From Streptomyces hawaiiensis (GTDB lineage: Bacteria; Actinomycetota; Actinomycetes; Streptomycetales; Streptomycetaceae), in the NCBI RefSeq assembly GCF_004803895.1, contig NZ_CP021978.1:4030001-4094000 (forward strand): a stretch of DNA of 64,000 nucleotides, written 5' to 3'. A model generated the notes under the pieces. The model ran no database searches. It had not been told where the DNA came from and saw only the letters and a list, made by a program, of their open reading frames with translations. The position numbers were made by a program, and so were the translations under genes. Numbering within the stretch: the stretch's first letter is position 1; each line of letters begins with the position of its first letter. Positions 42,923 to 51,993 of this stretch are shown here, in pieces.

Positions 42923-43027
42923 CAGCGGGCGGGCACGGAGAGAACGTGCCCGGGCGATTTCACCGCTCGGGGGCGGGAGGCAACCGCCGACCCGGGCACG
43001 AGCAACAGCGCGAACAGGAGATCCACG

Positions 43028-43513
43028 GTGGTCAAGTTGGCAACGATCGGCGTCTACGGCTTCGACGGCGATTCCTTCCTGGAACGACTACGGCAGGCAG
43101 ACGTGCGCCTGCTGTTCGACATACGTCAGCGGCGCGGGGTGCGCGGCCCGGACTACGCCTGGGCGAACTCACTGCGGCTGCAGGCGGCCCTCACCGAGGC
43201 CGGGATCGCCTACCGGCACCACCGGGAACTCGCCCCGACCACCGAACTGCGTCACCTCCAGTACGCCGAGGACGACCGCCAAGGGGTCGGCAAGCGCTCC
43301 CGCCGCGAGCTCGCCGTCGAGTACAGCCGCCGCTACACGGCCGAGATCCTCGACCCTGTGGACCTCGATGCGATCGTGGCGGCGCTGCCGAGCGACGGCA
43401 TCGCGACGTTGTTCTGCGTCGAGCGCGACCCCGAGGCGTGCCACCGGTCGCTGGTGGCCCAACGGCTGGCGGAGCAGCACCACGTCACCGTCGAACACCT
43501 GAGGCCGTTGTGA
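43028..43513 (+). CDS. DUF488 family protein
   Basis: 161 aa from a GTG at 43028. IGVYGFDGDSFLERLRQADV, LLFDIRQRRGVRGPDYAWAN, GIAYRHHRELAPTTELR and ATLFCVERDPEACHRSLVAQ match DUF488, with the conserved Cys-His (ACHR) near the end. The stop overlaps the asparaginase-like start (GTGA), so the two form a pair. Function unknown; DUF488 genes can be linked to DNA repair or modification loci. Confidence 0.82.
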   Translation: MVKLATIGVYGFDGDSFLERLRQADVRLLFDIRQRRGVRGPDYAWANSLRLQAALTEAGIAYRHHRELAPTTELRHLQYAEDDRQGVGKRSRRELAVEYSRRYTAEILDPVDLDAIVAALPSDGIATLFCVERDPEACHRSLVAQRLAEQHHVTVEHLRPL

Positions 43514-45186
43514 CGGACGGCATTCTTCGGGCCCTCACACCGCACCCACGGATCGCGGTGTTCGCCGGACCGACGGCGACGATCCTGAACACACCGGACC
43601 TGGTCACGTCGAACAAGGCCCGCGCACGACATGGACTGCCGCTCCGTCCCGCCCAGTTCGACGTGCTGCGTCCCCAACGGCTCGCGGCACCCGTCACGGT
43701 GTACATCGAGGCGTTCAGCGCGCACCCGCTCGAACGGGACGCGGCCGACCTGTACGCCCCGCCGGACGGCTGGCTCGACGAGAACGGCACGTTCCAGACG
43801 GAGCAGCCGACCGGCGACGCCACCCCGGTGTACGTCGTCGAACTCGATCCCGCCGACGGTCTCTACCCCCTTCCCTACATGGGGAGGCAGGCGGACGGAT
43901 CCGCCTGGGAGGAGACCTCGACGGCACCGTACGCGCCACCAGGAGCCGCCCGGCAGACGTTCTACCCCGACGCCCGCCGCCTCTACGAGGAGATCGAGCG
44001 TTTCGGGCTCGCCGACCACGGCACCCCCGTCGAGCTCGGCTCCCTCGCCGACTTCGCGTTCTTCCGCGCCGCTCCGTCCGGCGGCTACACCACGGGTCCC
44101 GAAGCCGAGCGCCTCGGGCAGGACTTCTTCGTCTACTACCCGTACCACCTCCAGAGCGAGCCCGGTCTGGCACACCTCGCCCAGGCGACCAACCAGGTCC
44201 AGACCGTCCTCGCCACGGGAGAGTTCGCCGGCGTTCAGTGGCTCGAGGGCAGCCCGACGGTCGACGAGACCCTGTACTGGCTCGGACTGCTGGTCGACAC
44301 GAAGGTGCCGCTGGTCGGACACCCGGCGCAGCGCCGCCACCAGTCCCTGAGCGCGGACGGCGACCGCAACGTGGTGGACGGCGTGAAGTTCATCGCGTCG
44401 GGCGTCGCCCTGGACGAGCGGGGTGAGAACCGCGTCGGTGCCTGCGTGATCGTCGATGAACTCGTCTACTCGGCCCGGGACGTGACCAAGGTCGACGCCC
44501 GGCCGGGCGGATACGAGGTCACCGGTGGTCACGGAGGAGTGGTCGCCGACCTCGGCGGCTACGGCCCCCCGCAGCTCACCTATCTCCCCGCCCGCAGGCA
44601 CACCCACCGCTCGGAGCTGCGTCTGACGGTGCTCCCCGAGCGAGTGGCCGGCGTCGCCGGGAGCCTGGATTCGGGCGTGTTCCCGGTCGAAGTGGAAACG
44701 AAGGACGCCGAGGGGCTCGTACCCGCCGCCATGCCGCACGTCTCGATCACCAAGTACAGCCGCTACGCGGCGACGGGGACCGGCACCGGCAGCCCGCCCG
44801 TGGCCGAGGAGGAGGTCGAGATCCTCGCCCGGATCGACGCCAACCTCGCCCGTGCGCCCCTCTCCGGATTCGTCTGCGAAGGCATGTCTCCGTTCGGGAT
44901 GGCCGATCCGACGAGGAACGCGGCGCTGAGCGTGGCCCTCTTCGCCGGCATGCCGGTGGTCCGCACGGGCCGCGGCAATACCGGTGGCATGGCGTACCGC
45001 ACCGACCCGACGTTCATCTCGGGCAACAACCTCACGGCCACCAAGGCGCGCATGCTCCTGATGGCGGCACTGCTCAAGTTCGGTGCCCTGCCCCCGGCCG
45101 TGGACCCCTTCAACCCGACCCTCGACGAGCGTGCGGCCACCGAGAAGGCGGTCGCCCGGTACCAGGCCCTGTTCGACACCCACTGA
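43510..45186 (+). CDS. Asparaginase-like protein with ~200-aa N-terminal extension
   Basis: 558 aa from a GTG overlapping the DUF488 stop. IAVFAGPTATILNTPDLV resembles the N-terminal Thr motif of L-asparaginases, and GSPTVDETLYWLGLLVDTKV plus NVVDGVKFIASGV, VIVDELVYSARDVTKVDARP match the TDTxEET and downstream regions. Usual bacterial asparaginases are about 330 aa; the region between the two motifs is greatly enlarged. The pairing with an AsnB-type amidotransferase in the same cluster suggests amide removal or turnover of a phenazine carboxamide, an inference. Confidence 0.7.
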   Translation: MTDGILRALTPHPRIAVFAGPTATILNTPDLVTSNKARARHGLPLRPAQFDVLRPQRLAAPVTVYIEAFSAHPLERDAADLYAPPDGWLDENGTFQTEQPTGDATPVYVVELDPADGLYPLPYMGRQADGSAWEETSTAPYAPPGAARQTFYPDARRLYEEIERFGLADHGTPVELGSLADFAFFRAAPSGGYTTGPEAERLGQDFFVYYPYHLQSEPGLAHLAQATNQVQTVLATGEFAGVQWLEGSPTVDETLYWLGLLVDTKVPLVGHPAQRRHQSLSADGDRNVVDGVKFIASGVALDERGENRVGACVIVDELVYSARDVTKVDARPGGYEVTGGHGGVVADLGGYGPPQLTYLPARRHTHRSELRLTVLPERVAGVAGSLDSGVFPVEVETKDAEGLVPAAMPHVSITKYSRYAATGTGTGSPPVAEEEVEILARIDANLARAPLSGFVCEGMSPFGMADPTRNAALSVALFAGMPVVRTGRGNTGGMAYRTDPTFISGNNLTATKARMLLMAALLKFGALPPAVDPFNPTLDERAATEKAVARYQALFDTH

Positions 45187-45239
45187 GCCCTGGCGTCCGG
45201 CGAACGATGTCCGGACCCGTCCCTGTGAGAACGGAACCC

Positions 45240-46091
45240 ATGGGTACATACGAGTACGTGGTGGCCGACGTCTTCACCGACGCCCCTCTGGAAGGAAACC
45301 CGACCGCGGTCTTCCTGGACGCTTCCGGTCTCTCCGCCGAGCGCATGCAGCAGATCGCGCGGGAGATGCACTTGTCGGAGACCGTCTTCGTGCTCCCCGC
45401 GCAGGACGACGGCGACGTACGAGTCCGCATCTTCACGCCGGTGAACGAGCTGCCGTTCGCCGGACATCCCACCCTGGGAACGGCAGTGGTGCTCGGCGAG
45501 TCGCACGACGCGAAGGAACTCCGGATGGAGACCGCCAAGGGCACTGTGGCGTTCGAACTCGAGCGTGATGACGACGGCCGCACCATCGCGGCCGGCATGT
45601 GGCAACCCCTCCCGACCTGGGAACCCTACGACCGTGCGGACGAACTGCTCACCGCTCTCGACCTGGTGCCCACCGGCAGTACCCTGCCGGTCGAGGTCTA
45701 CGACAACGGGCCGCGGCACGTCTTCGTCGGCCTGGACGGTGTGGCCGCGCTCTCGGCCCTGGAGCCGGACCAGAGGATCCTCGCGAGGCTGCCCGACATG
45801 GCCGCCAACTGCTTCGCGGGATCAGGGACTCGATGGCGGCTGCGCATGTTCTCACCCGCCTACGGCGTGGTCGAGGACGCGGCCACAGGCTCGGCCGCCG
45901 GCTCGCTCCCGGTACATTTGGCCCGGCACGGGCTGATCCCGTTCGGGGAGTGGATCGAGATCCGCCAGGGGGTGGAGATGGGCCGTCCTTCGACGATGCG
46001 CGCTCGCGCGACGGGGACGCCGGATCGGATCGATTCCGTCCAGGTGGCGGGCTCCGCCGTGGTCGTCGCCCGGGGCACGCTGTACGCGTAG
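45240..46091 (+). CDS. phzF: PhzF isomerase
   Basis: 283 aa from the ATG at 45240; an upstream ATG at 45207 would add 11 residues. Isomerises DHHA to the aminoketone that dimerises. Diaminopimelate-epimerase-like fold: YEYVVADVFTDAPLEGNPTA, the catalytic Glu47 in MHLSETVFVL, TPVNELPFAGHPTLGTA, and EDAATGSAAGSLPVHL. Full length; the last core phenazine gene in the window. Confidence 0.94.
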   Translation: MGTYEYVVADVFTDAPLEGNPTAVFLDASGLSAERMQQIAREMHLSETVFVLPAQDDGDVRVRIFTPVNELPFAGHPTLGTAVVLGESHDAKELRMETAKGTVAFELERDDDGRTIAAGMWQPLPTWEPYDRADELLTALDLVPTGSTLPVEVYDNGPRHVFVGLDGVAALSALEPDQRILARLPDMAANCFAGSGTRWRLRMFSPAYGVVEDAATGSAAGSLPVHLARHGLIPFGEWIEIRQGVEMGRPSTMRARATGTPDRIDSVQVAGSAVVVARGTLYA

Positions 46092-46288
46092 CCGCCGAGA
46101 ACGCGTTTGAGTGACCTGTCCACAGAGGAAGGGCCGCCGATTGTGTCCAGCAGAACACCGTCCCCAGACCGTCCTGAGCCACGACCGGTCAGCCGGGCCG
46201 CGGCGAGCCGCGGCGGCCGAAGTCCTCGGCCCGCCTGCCGCCGCCCCCGACGGCACGGCGCGCCCCGTGCCGAAGGCCGGGTGACGTG

Positions 46289-47647
46289 ATGGCCGTTGAG
46301 GAGGACGGGCTGTTCGCGTTACCGGCACGGGACAGCCCTCCGCCCGCCGAGGCCGTACGGGCCGACGCGCCTCTGGCGGTACGGATGCGGCCGCGCACGC
46401 TCGCCGAGGTCGTGGGCCACGCGCAACTGCTGCGGGTCGGCGCACCCCTGCGGCGGCTGGCCGAGGGCGGAGACACGGCGTCGGTACTGCTTTTCGGCCC
46501 GCCCGGCACCGGGAAGACAACCCTCGCACGGCTGCTCGCCGACGTCGGCTCCCGGCACTTCGTCGCCCTCTCGGCGCTGTCCAGCGGAGTCAAGGAACTG
46601 CGCGACGTGATGAACGACGCGCGCCATCGCCGCGACCGTCAGAACCGGCAGACCGTGCTGTTCATCGACGAGGTGCACCGCTTCTCCAAGACCCAGCAGG
46701 ACGCGCTCCTCGGCGCCGTGGAGGACGGGCTCGTGCTGCTCGTCGCCGCCACCACCGAGAACCCGTCGTTCTCGGTGGTGGCCCCGCTGCTCTCACGCCT
46801 GCTGGTCCTGCAGCTCCAGCCCCTGACCGAGGACGATGTCCGCGAGCTGCTGCGCCGCGCCGTGAAGGACGAACGTGGCCTCGACGGCGCGGTCACCCTG
46901 TCTCCCGAGGCCGAGGACGCCCTCGTACGCCTCGCGGCCGGCGACGCCCGCAGCGCGCTGACCGCCCTGGAGGCGAGCGCCGGCGGGGTGACCGACACCG
47001 GTGGCACGGTGATCGACCTGTCCTCGGTGGAGCGGGCCGTCGCCGAGACGACCGTCCGCTACGACCGGCAGGGCGACCAGCACCACGACACGGTCAGCGC
47101 GTTCATCAAGTCGATCCGCGGCTCGGACCCGGACGCCGCCCTGCACTACCTGGCCCGCATGCTGGTGGCCGGGGAGGATCCGCGGTTCATCGCGCGGCGG
47201 CTGGTGGTGCACGCCAGTGAGGATGTCGGGCTGGCCGATCCCACGGCACTGCAGGCCGCCGTCGCGGCGGCGCAGACGGTCCAGCTCATCGGCATGCCCG
47301 AGGCCCGCCTCGCCCTGGCACAGGCCACCGTGCATCTGGCCATGGCACCGAAGTCGAACACGGTGATCGTCGGGATTGACGAGGCGATGGCCGACGTCCG
47401 TGCGGGCGCCGTCGGCGAGATCCCCGCCCACCTGCGGTACAGCCGTTACGCGGGCGCCAGGGAAAGGGGCCACGGGGTGGGCTACCGATACCCCCACAGG
47501 ACCCCGGAAGGGGTTCTGGAGCAGCAATACCCGCCGGACGACCTGGTGGGGAAGGACTACTACCGTCCCACTCAGCGCGGCGGGGAGCGCGTCCTGCACG
47601 AGCGCCTCAGCAATCTCCGCCGTGCCGTCCGCGGAGAGGAGAGGTAG
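46289..47647 (+). CDS. RarA/MgsA-like AAA+ ATPase (paralogue)
   Basis: 452 aa from the ATG at 46289. Replication-fork recombination ATPase: RPRTLAEVVGHAQLL, Walker A GPPGTGKTTLARLL, Walker B VLFIDEVHRFSKTQQD, sensor ATTENPSFSVVAPLLSR, and the tetramerisation domain (DPDAALHYLARMLVAGEDPR, ASEDVGLADP). Streptomyces carry a separate housekeeping rarA elsewhere, so this looks like a second copy at the edge of the phenazine island. Codon 11 (46319-46321) is TTA. Confidence 0.85.
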   Translation: MAVEEDGLFALPARDSPPPAEAVRADAPLAVRMRPRTLAEVVGHAQLLRVGAPLRRLAEGGDTASVLLFGPPGTGKTTLARLLADVGSRHFVALSALSSGVKELRDVMNDARHRRDRQNRQTVLFIDEVHRFSKTQQDALLGAVEDGLVLLVAATTENPSFSVVAPLLSRLLVLQLQPLTEDDVRELLRRAVKDERGLDGAVTLSPEAEDALVRLAAGDARSALTALEASAGGVTDTGGTVIDLSSVERAVAETTVRYDRQGDQHHDTVSAFIKSIRGSDPDAALHYLARMLVAGEDPRFIARRLVVHASEDVGLADPTALQAAVAAAQTVQLIGMPEARLALAQATVHLAMAPKSNTVIVGIDEAMADVRAGAVGEIPAHLRYSRYAGARERGHGVGYRYPHRTPEGVLEQQYPPDDLVGKDYYRPTQRGGERVLHERLSNLRRAVRGEER

Positions 47648-47685
47648 CGCCGGGGAAACGCGTGGCCCGCGGCCTGCTCGCCGAG

Positions 47686-47713
47686 CGCCGACCTCACCGG
47701 GGTGAGGTCGGCG
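47686..47713. terminator. Bidirectional hairpin between convergent rarA-like and ridA genes
   Basis: A 13-bp inverted repeat (47686-47698 with 47701-47713) with a 2-nt centre lies between the two convergent genes. Confidence 0.8.
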
Positions 47714-47733
47714 GCGTTGCCATGCTGGTCAGC

Positions 47734-48129
47734 TCACGCGACGGCGGTGCCCTCCAGCTCGACCATCTGGCCGGGGATCGCCAGGCGGGTCACGCCGAGC
47801 ATGGTGGTGGTCGGCGAGACCTGGGCGGCGCCCAGCCGGCCCGCCAGCACACCGTAGTGCTGGAAGAGCAGGTCGACGTCGGTCGTGTAGACGTTGAGCC
47901 GGACGAGGTTCGAGAGCGACATGCCGGCCTCGGCGAGCACCGCCTCGATGTTGTCGATGCTCAGCGCCAGCTGCGCCGCCATGTCGCCGTCATGCTCGGG
48001 CTTCCCCTCCTTGCTCATCGCGGTCTGCCCCGAGATGTACAGGGTTCGGGAGTGGCCGGAGACGACCTCACCCTGGTTGAAGCCCATCTCGACCGACCAC
48101 GTCACCGGGTTGACCGCGTTACGTTCCAT
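47734..48129 (-). CDS. RidA family protein
   Basis: 131 aa. YjgF/YER057c/UK114 fold: HSRTLYISGQTAMSKEGKPE, IDNIEAVLAEAGMSLSNLVR, LNVYTTDVDL and the terminal VELEGTAVA. The conserved catalytic-type Arg is Arg77 in NLVRLNVY, so imine/enamine deaminase activity is possible. Divergent from a WYL regulator that probably controls it. Confidence 0.88.
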   Translation of the reverse strand: MERNAVNPVTWSVEMGFNQGEVVSGHSRTLYISGQTAMSKEGKPEHDGDMAAQLALSIDNIEAVLAEAGMSLSNLVRLNVYTTDVDLLFQHYGVLAGRLGAAQVSPTTTMLGVTRLAIPGQMVELEGTAVA

Positions 48130-48268
48130 TGCCGACTCGCTCCATCCGTTCGGTTCACTGGTGTGCGAATGTCAACGCCTCGGCATGCGCCGGGCTTCGA
48201 CGTCGCGCAAATGGAGCCTCCCAGCAAATCACGACATCCTTGGTCATGTATTTCGTTAGGGTTTCCGT

Positions 48269-49243
48269 ATGCGCGCCGATCGGCTGGTCTCCCTGGTGCT
48301 CCTGCTGCGTCAGCGTGGTCGGATGACCGCGGAGACGCTGGCCACCGAGCTGGAGGTGTCCACCCGCACGGTGCTGCGCGACATCGAGGCGCTGTCCGCG
48401 GCCGGCGTCCCGGTCTATGCCGAGCGCGGCAGGCACGGCGGTTTCTCTCTGTTGCCCGATTTTCAGACGGCGCTCACCGGGCTGAATCACGACGAGGCGC
48501 TCGCCCTGCTCGTGGCCGGATCGCGGCGCGGCGCCCAGCTGTTCGGCCTCGGTTCGGCGCTCGCCTCGGCCATGCTCAAGGTGGTCGACGCGTTGCCCGA
48601 GGGTCTGCGCGACACCGCCGCCGATGCGGCGCGGCGATTACTCATCGACCCGGAGACCGACCTCCTCTCGCGCCGCGTGGCCATCGAGGAGGTGCCCGAC
48701 GCCATCGCGGCCGAGGTCCGGCGGGCGGTGTTGGCCGGACACAAGCTGCGCATCCACTACAAGGCGGTGGACCAGCCCCCGAAGTGGCGCACGGTCGACC
48801 CGATCGGCCTGGTCACCGTACGTGAACAGGGTTACCTGCTGGCCAACCGAGCCGGCGAGGACCGCACCTACCGGCTGTCCCGGGTGCTGGCCGCCGAGGA
48901 ACTCGACGAGCCCGCCCAGCGACCGGCGACCGTCGACCTGGACCGGGCCTGGCAGGAACGCAACGCCCGGTTCCGGACCGGCGGCGACAAGGTCGCCGTC
49001 CTGGTACGAGTTGACCCGGTGCGGCGGGAACACCTGGTCGGCACCGCCCTGGCCGTCTGCGCCGAGGAGGCCGACGCGGACGGCTGGCTGCGGCTGAATG
49101 TGATCTTCCAAGATGCGCGGCATGCCGAATGGGCCCTGTGGCAGCACGCCAACGACGCGGAAGTCCTGGCCCCGCAGTGGCTGCGCACCTCCCTGGGCAA
49201 CCGCGCCTCCACGGTCGCTGCCCGCTACGGCCCGTCCTCCTGA
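48269..49243 (+). CDS. WYL-domain regulator (YafY-like)
   Basis: 324 aa. N-terminal DeoR-type HTH (RLVSLVLLLRQRGRMTAETL, VSTRTVLRDIEALSAAGVPV) followed by a WYL ligand-binding domain (RIHYKAVDQPPKWRTVDPIG, YLLANRAGEDRTYRLSRV). Codon 124 (48638-48640) is TTA, suggesting bldA dependence. Divergent from ridA across a 139-bp region. Confidence 0.88.
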   Translation: MRADRLVSLVLLLRQRGRMTAETLATELEVSTRTVLRDIEALSAAGVPVYAERGRHGGFSLLPDFQTALTGLNHDEALALLVAGSRRGAQLFGLGSALASAMLKVVDALPEGLRDTAADAARRLLIDPETDLLSRRVAIEEVPDAIAAEVRRAVLAGHKLRIHYKAVDQPPKWRTVDPIGLVTVREQGYLLANRAGEDRTYRLSRVLAAEELDEPAQRPATVDLDRAWQERNARFRTGGDKVAVLVRVDPVRREHLVGTALAVCAEEADADGWLRLNVIFQDARHAEWALWQHANDAEVLAPQWLRTSLGNRASTVAARYGPSS

Positions 49244-49430
49244 GGGGCCGGTGCCCCGTTCCGATTGCGGCAGCTGGATCCGTCGCCGCACCGGATCCCG
49301 CATGGGACGTCGTACGCCGCCCGACGCCCTGCGTGACGTCCCCGGACCGCCCCACGCCGCCTGGCCCGCCCGAGGAGGGCGAACCGAACGCCTGAACCTC
49401 GCCTCGCCCTCTGGCGGCCGAGCCGTTCGC

Positions 49431-49787
49431 TCAGCCCCCGACGATGCAAAAGGGATGCCCCGCCGGATCCGTGAGCACGCGCCACCTGCCCACGTTCGGC
49501 TGATGCTCCGGCCTGCCCGCCCCCAACGCCACCAGCCGCGTCTCGGCCTCGTCCAGGTCCGCCACCCTGAAGCAGCAGTGCAGCTGCTGAGGAATCTCCT
49601 GGTCGGGCCAGCTCGGTGCCCGGTAGCCGTCGACCCGCTGAAAGCCGAGGGAGAGTCCGCCCTCGCTGCCCAGGGAGGCGAAGTCGGCGTTCGACTTCGG
49701 ATGGAGTTCCAGCCCAGTGGCCCGCTGATAGAACGCCGCGAGTGCCAGCGGATCAGCGCAGTCCAGGGTTATCGCACTCAACTTCAT
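49431..49787 (-). CDS. VOC/glyoxalase-family protein
   Basis: 118 aa from the ATG at 49787, with GGAGGT upstream. LSAITLDCADPLALAAFYQR, GLSLGFQRVDGYRAPSWPDQ and RVLTDPAGHPFCIVG are typical of the actinobacterial glyoxalase-like domain. Substrate unknown. Confidence 0.83.
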   Translation of the reverse strand: MKLSAITLDCADPLALAAFYQRATGLELHPKSNADFASLGSEGGLSLGFQRVDGYRAPSWPDQEIPQQLHCCFRVADLDEAETRLVALGAGRPEHQPNVGRWRVLTDPAGHPFCIVGG

Positions 49788-49945
49788 CCGGCGAGCACCT
49801 CCTGACAGTCCGCCCAGGCGGGTTGGCTCAGCAGGGGACGGATGCGGTAGGGGAGACAGGCACAGGGTGGAGACCTTCCAGCCGTGGTCGGGTCGGCGAC
49901 CATCAAATCGGTGGACGGACCGGGCCGGCAATCGATTTGATCCGC

Positions 49946-50665
49946 ATGGTGACGACTCCACAGCAAGCCCTGGTCCGGTCCGCTGCCCGCAACAACGCCG
50001 AGTGGTGTGCGGCGATGTGCCGGGCTCATGGCGTGGTGGGCGAGTTCGGTGTCGAGGCCTGGGTTGCTGCGGGGCGGACGCCGCTGTACTACCCCGACGC
50101 GGTGACGTTGGACCCCGGCGCCGACCGGGAGGCGCTCCTGGCGCGGGTCGACACGGCAGTACCCGGCGCCTCGGTCAAGGACAGCTTCGCCGATCTCGAT
50201 CTGACGGAGGCGGGGTTCCGGGTGCTGTTCGATGCACAGTGGATCCATCGCCCGGCGGGCGCGGCGCCCCGTGCCGCGCCGGAGCCGGCGGGTCTCGCAT
50301 GGGACGTGGTGGGTGATCGGGACGCGCTGCGGACCTGGGCACTTGCTTGGGAGGACGGGAGTGGCGACGCGGGCCTCTTCCGGGCCGGGCTGCTCGCCGA
50401 CCCGGAGACCTTCGTGATCTCGGGGCGGTCCGCGGGCGGACGTGTCGTCGTCGGAGCGGTGGCCACACGTAGTGAGCGGGTGGTCGGTGTGTCCAACGTC
50501 TTCGGACCGCCCCACACTGCCTGGCCCCTCGTCCTGCACGCGGCCGGCCGGCTCTTCCCCGACCTGCCCGTCGTGGGCTACGAGCAGGGCGACGACCTGG
50601 CGGCCGCCCTCCGGTACGGCTTCGAGGCCGTCGGGCCGCTCCGGGTGTGGACACACGCCGGGTAG
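49946..50665 (+). CDS. Conserved hypothetical protein, GNAT-like fold possible
   Basis: 239 aa from the ATG at 49946. ALVRSAARNNAEWCAAMCRA, GRTPLYYPDAVTLDPGADRE and SVKDSFADLDLTEAGFRVLF open the protein; the C-terminal half (VISGRSAGGRVVVGAVATRS, DDLAAALRYGFEAVGPLRVW) has an acetyltransferase-like look but lacks a clear CoA loop. I recognise it as a recurring Streptomyces hypothetical without known function. Convergent with the methyltransferase 7 bp away. Confidence 0.72.
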   Translation: MVTTPQQALVRSAARNNAEWCAAMCRAHGVVGEFGVEAWVAAGRTPLYYPDAVTLDPGADREALLARVDTAVPGASVKDSFADLDLTEAGFRVLFDAQWIHRPAGAAPRAAPEPAGLAWDVVGDRDALRTWALAWEDGSGDAGLFRAGLLADPETFVISGRSAGGRVVVGAVATRSERVVGVSNVFGPPHTAWPLVLHAAGRLFPDLPVVGYEQGDDLAAALRYGFEAVGPLRVWTHAG

Positions 50666-50671
50666 CCGCAG

Positions 50672-51325
50672 CTACTGCGGCTTGTACGCCAGGAACGTGC
50701 CGACCTGCCTCTTCGTCGCTCCCTCCGGTTCCTGCACCACCCGCGTCGTGACCACCAGGCCGGCCCGGTGCAGGAGTGCGGCGATGCGTTCCGGCGGGAG
50801 CAGGTACGACTCGTAGGACACCGGGTGGTCGCCGTAGGCGTGGGTCGGGCGGAGGTGCTCGTCGTTGCCGACATGGCCGGCCAGCATCAGCCGGCCGCCG
50901 GGTGCGAGGGTGCGGTGGAACTCGGAGAAGACGGTCGGCAGCCACTGCGGCGGGGTGTGGTGGGTGGCGTAGTACGCGAGGATGCCGCCGAGCTCGCCGT
51001 CGGGGATGTCCAGCGCGGTCATCGAGCCGACGGTGAAGCGGAGTTCCGGGTACGCCGCCCGGGCCAGCTCGATCATCCTCGGCGACACGTCCACGCCGAA
51101 CGCCGGTACCCCGAGGGCGGCCAGATGCGCCGTCACCTTGCCGGGGCCGCAGCCCAGGTCGGCGACCGGCCCGGCGTGCGGGGGCCGTACGAGGTCGGCG
51201 AACGCGGCCAGCATCGCGCGGGACACCGGGTCCAGGTCGGCCGGTTCCTTGACGCGTCGGGCGTAGTCGGCGGCGACGGTGTCGTAGGACTCGCGGACGG
51301 CGGTGAGGTGGGAGGGCTCGGTCAT
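50672..51325 (-). CDS. Class I SAM-dependent methyltransferase
   Basis: 217 aa. YDTVAADYARRVKEP opens; motif I is VADLGCGPGKVTAHLAALG, followed by GVDVSPRMIELARAAYP and GGILAYYATHHTPPQWLPTV. UbiE/methyltransf_25-type enzyme; the substrate is unknown. Confidence 0.86.
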   Translation of the reverse strand: MTEPSHLTAVRESYDTVAADYARRVKEPADLDPVSRAMLAAFADLVRPPHAGPVADLGCGPGKVTAHLAALGVPAFGVDVSPRMIELARAAYPELRFTVGSMTALDIPDGELGGILAYYATHHTPPQWLPTVFSEFHRTLAPGGRLMLAGHVGNDEHLRPTHAYGDHPVSYESYLLPPERIAALLHRAGLVVTTRVVQEPEGATKRQVGTFLAYKPQ

Positions 51326-51426
51326 GCCGCGAACTTAGGCGACAGCAGTGGGACAACCCGTACTCCGACGCCAGTACGCCGGATTACTCCCGCCGTGAGA
51401 CGACCCCGCGGCCCCCGTTCGGCAGG

Positions 51427-51993
51427 GTGTTCGGCGTGGAGACGAATACCGAACAGAAGCCGGCGACGTCGAGGAAGCCGCGCCCGCGCCCGTCGCCGAG
51501 ACTCGGCCGCTCGGCCCGCCGGGCCGCCGTCGTCGTGCACGTCACCTCCGCCGCCGGCTGGCTCGGGCTCACGCTCGGGCTGCTCGCGCTCGGGATCACC
51601 GCGACCACCACCGGGTCCGCCGTGACCGTGGAGGCCTCCGTGCGGGCCATGAAGCTCTTCGCCGACTGGCTCCTGCTCCCCGTCGCGTTCCTCACGCTGC
51701 TCAGCGGCCTGCTGCTGTCGCTGGGCACGGTGTGGGGCCTGGCCAGGTACCGGTGGGTGTACACGAAGTTCTGGCTGACCCTCGCCACGGTCACCGCCAC
51801 GGTCTTCGCGCTGCGTCCCGGGGTGAACTCCGCGGTCGCCGCCGTCGCCGCGGGCGGGCCGCTGCCGGACGCCGGTGACGTGCTGTTCGGACCGGTCGTG
51901 TCGCTGTCCGCCTACCTGTTCATGACGGCGATCTCCGTCCTGAAGCCCTGGGGGACGACCCGCCGGGGCAAGAGACTGAAGGCATCCATGTGA
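51427..51993 (+). CDS. Four-TM membrane protein (DUF2269-like)
   Basis: 188 aa from a GTG at 51427 (a GTG at 51436 is equally possible). A disordered basic N-terminus is followed by four hydrophobic segments (WLGLTLGLLALGITATTTG, LLPVAFLTLLSGLLLSLG, WLTLATVTATVFALRP, VSLSAYLFMTAISVL). The TGA stop overlaps the palindromic operator of the next gene, so it may be silenced or co-regulated by the TetR protein. Confidence 0.72.
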   Translation: MFGVETNTEQKPATSRKPRPRPSPRLGRSARRAAVVVHVTSAAGWLGLTLGLLALGITATTTGSAVTVEASVRAMKLFADWLLLPVAFLTLLSGLLLSLGTVWGLARYRWVYTKFWLTLATVTATVFALRPGVNSAVAAVAAGGPLPDAGDVLFGPVVSLSAYLFMTAISVLKPWGTTRRGKRLKASM

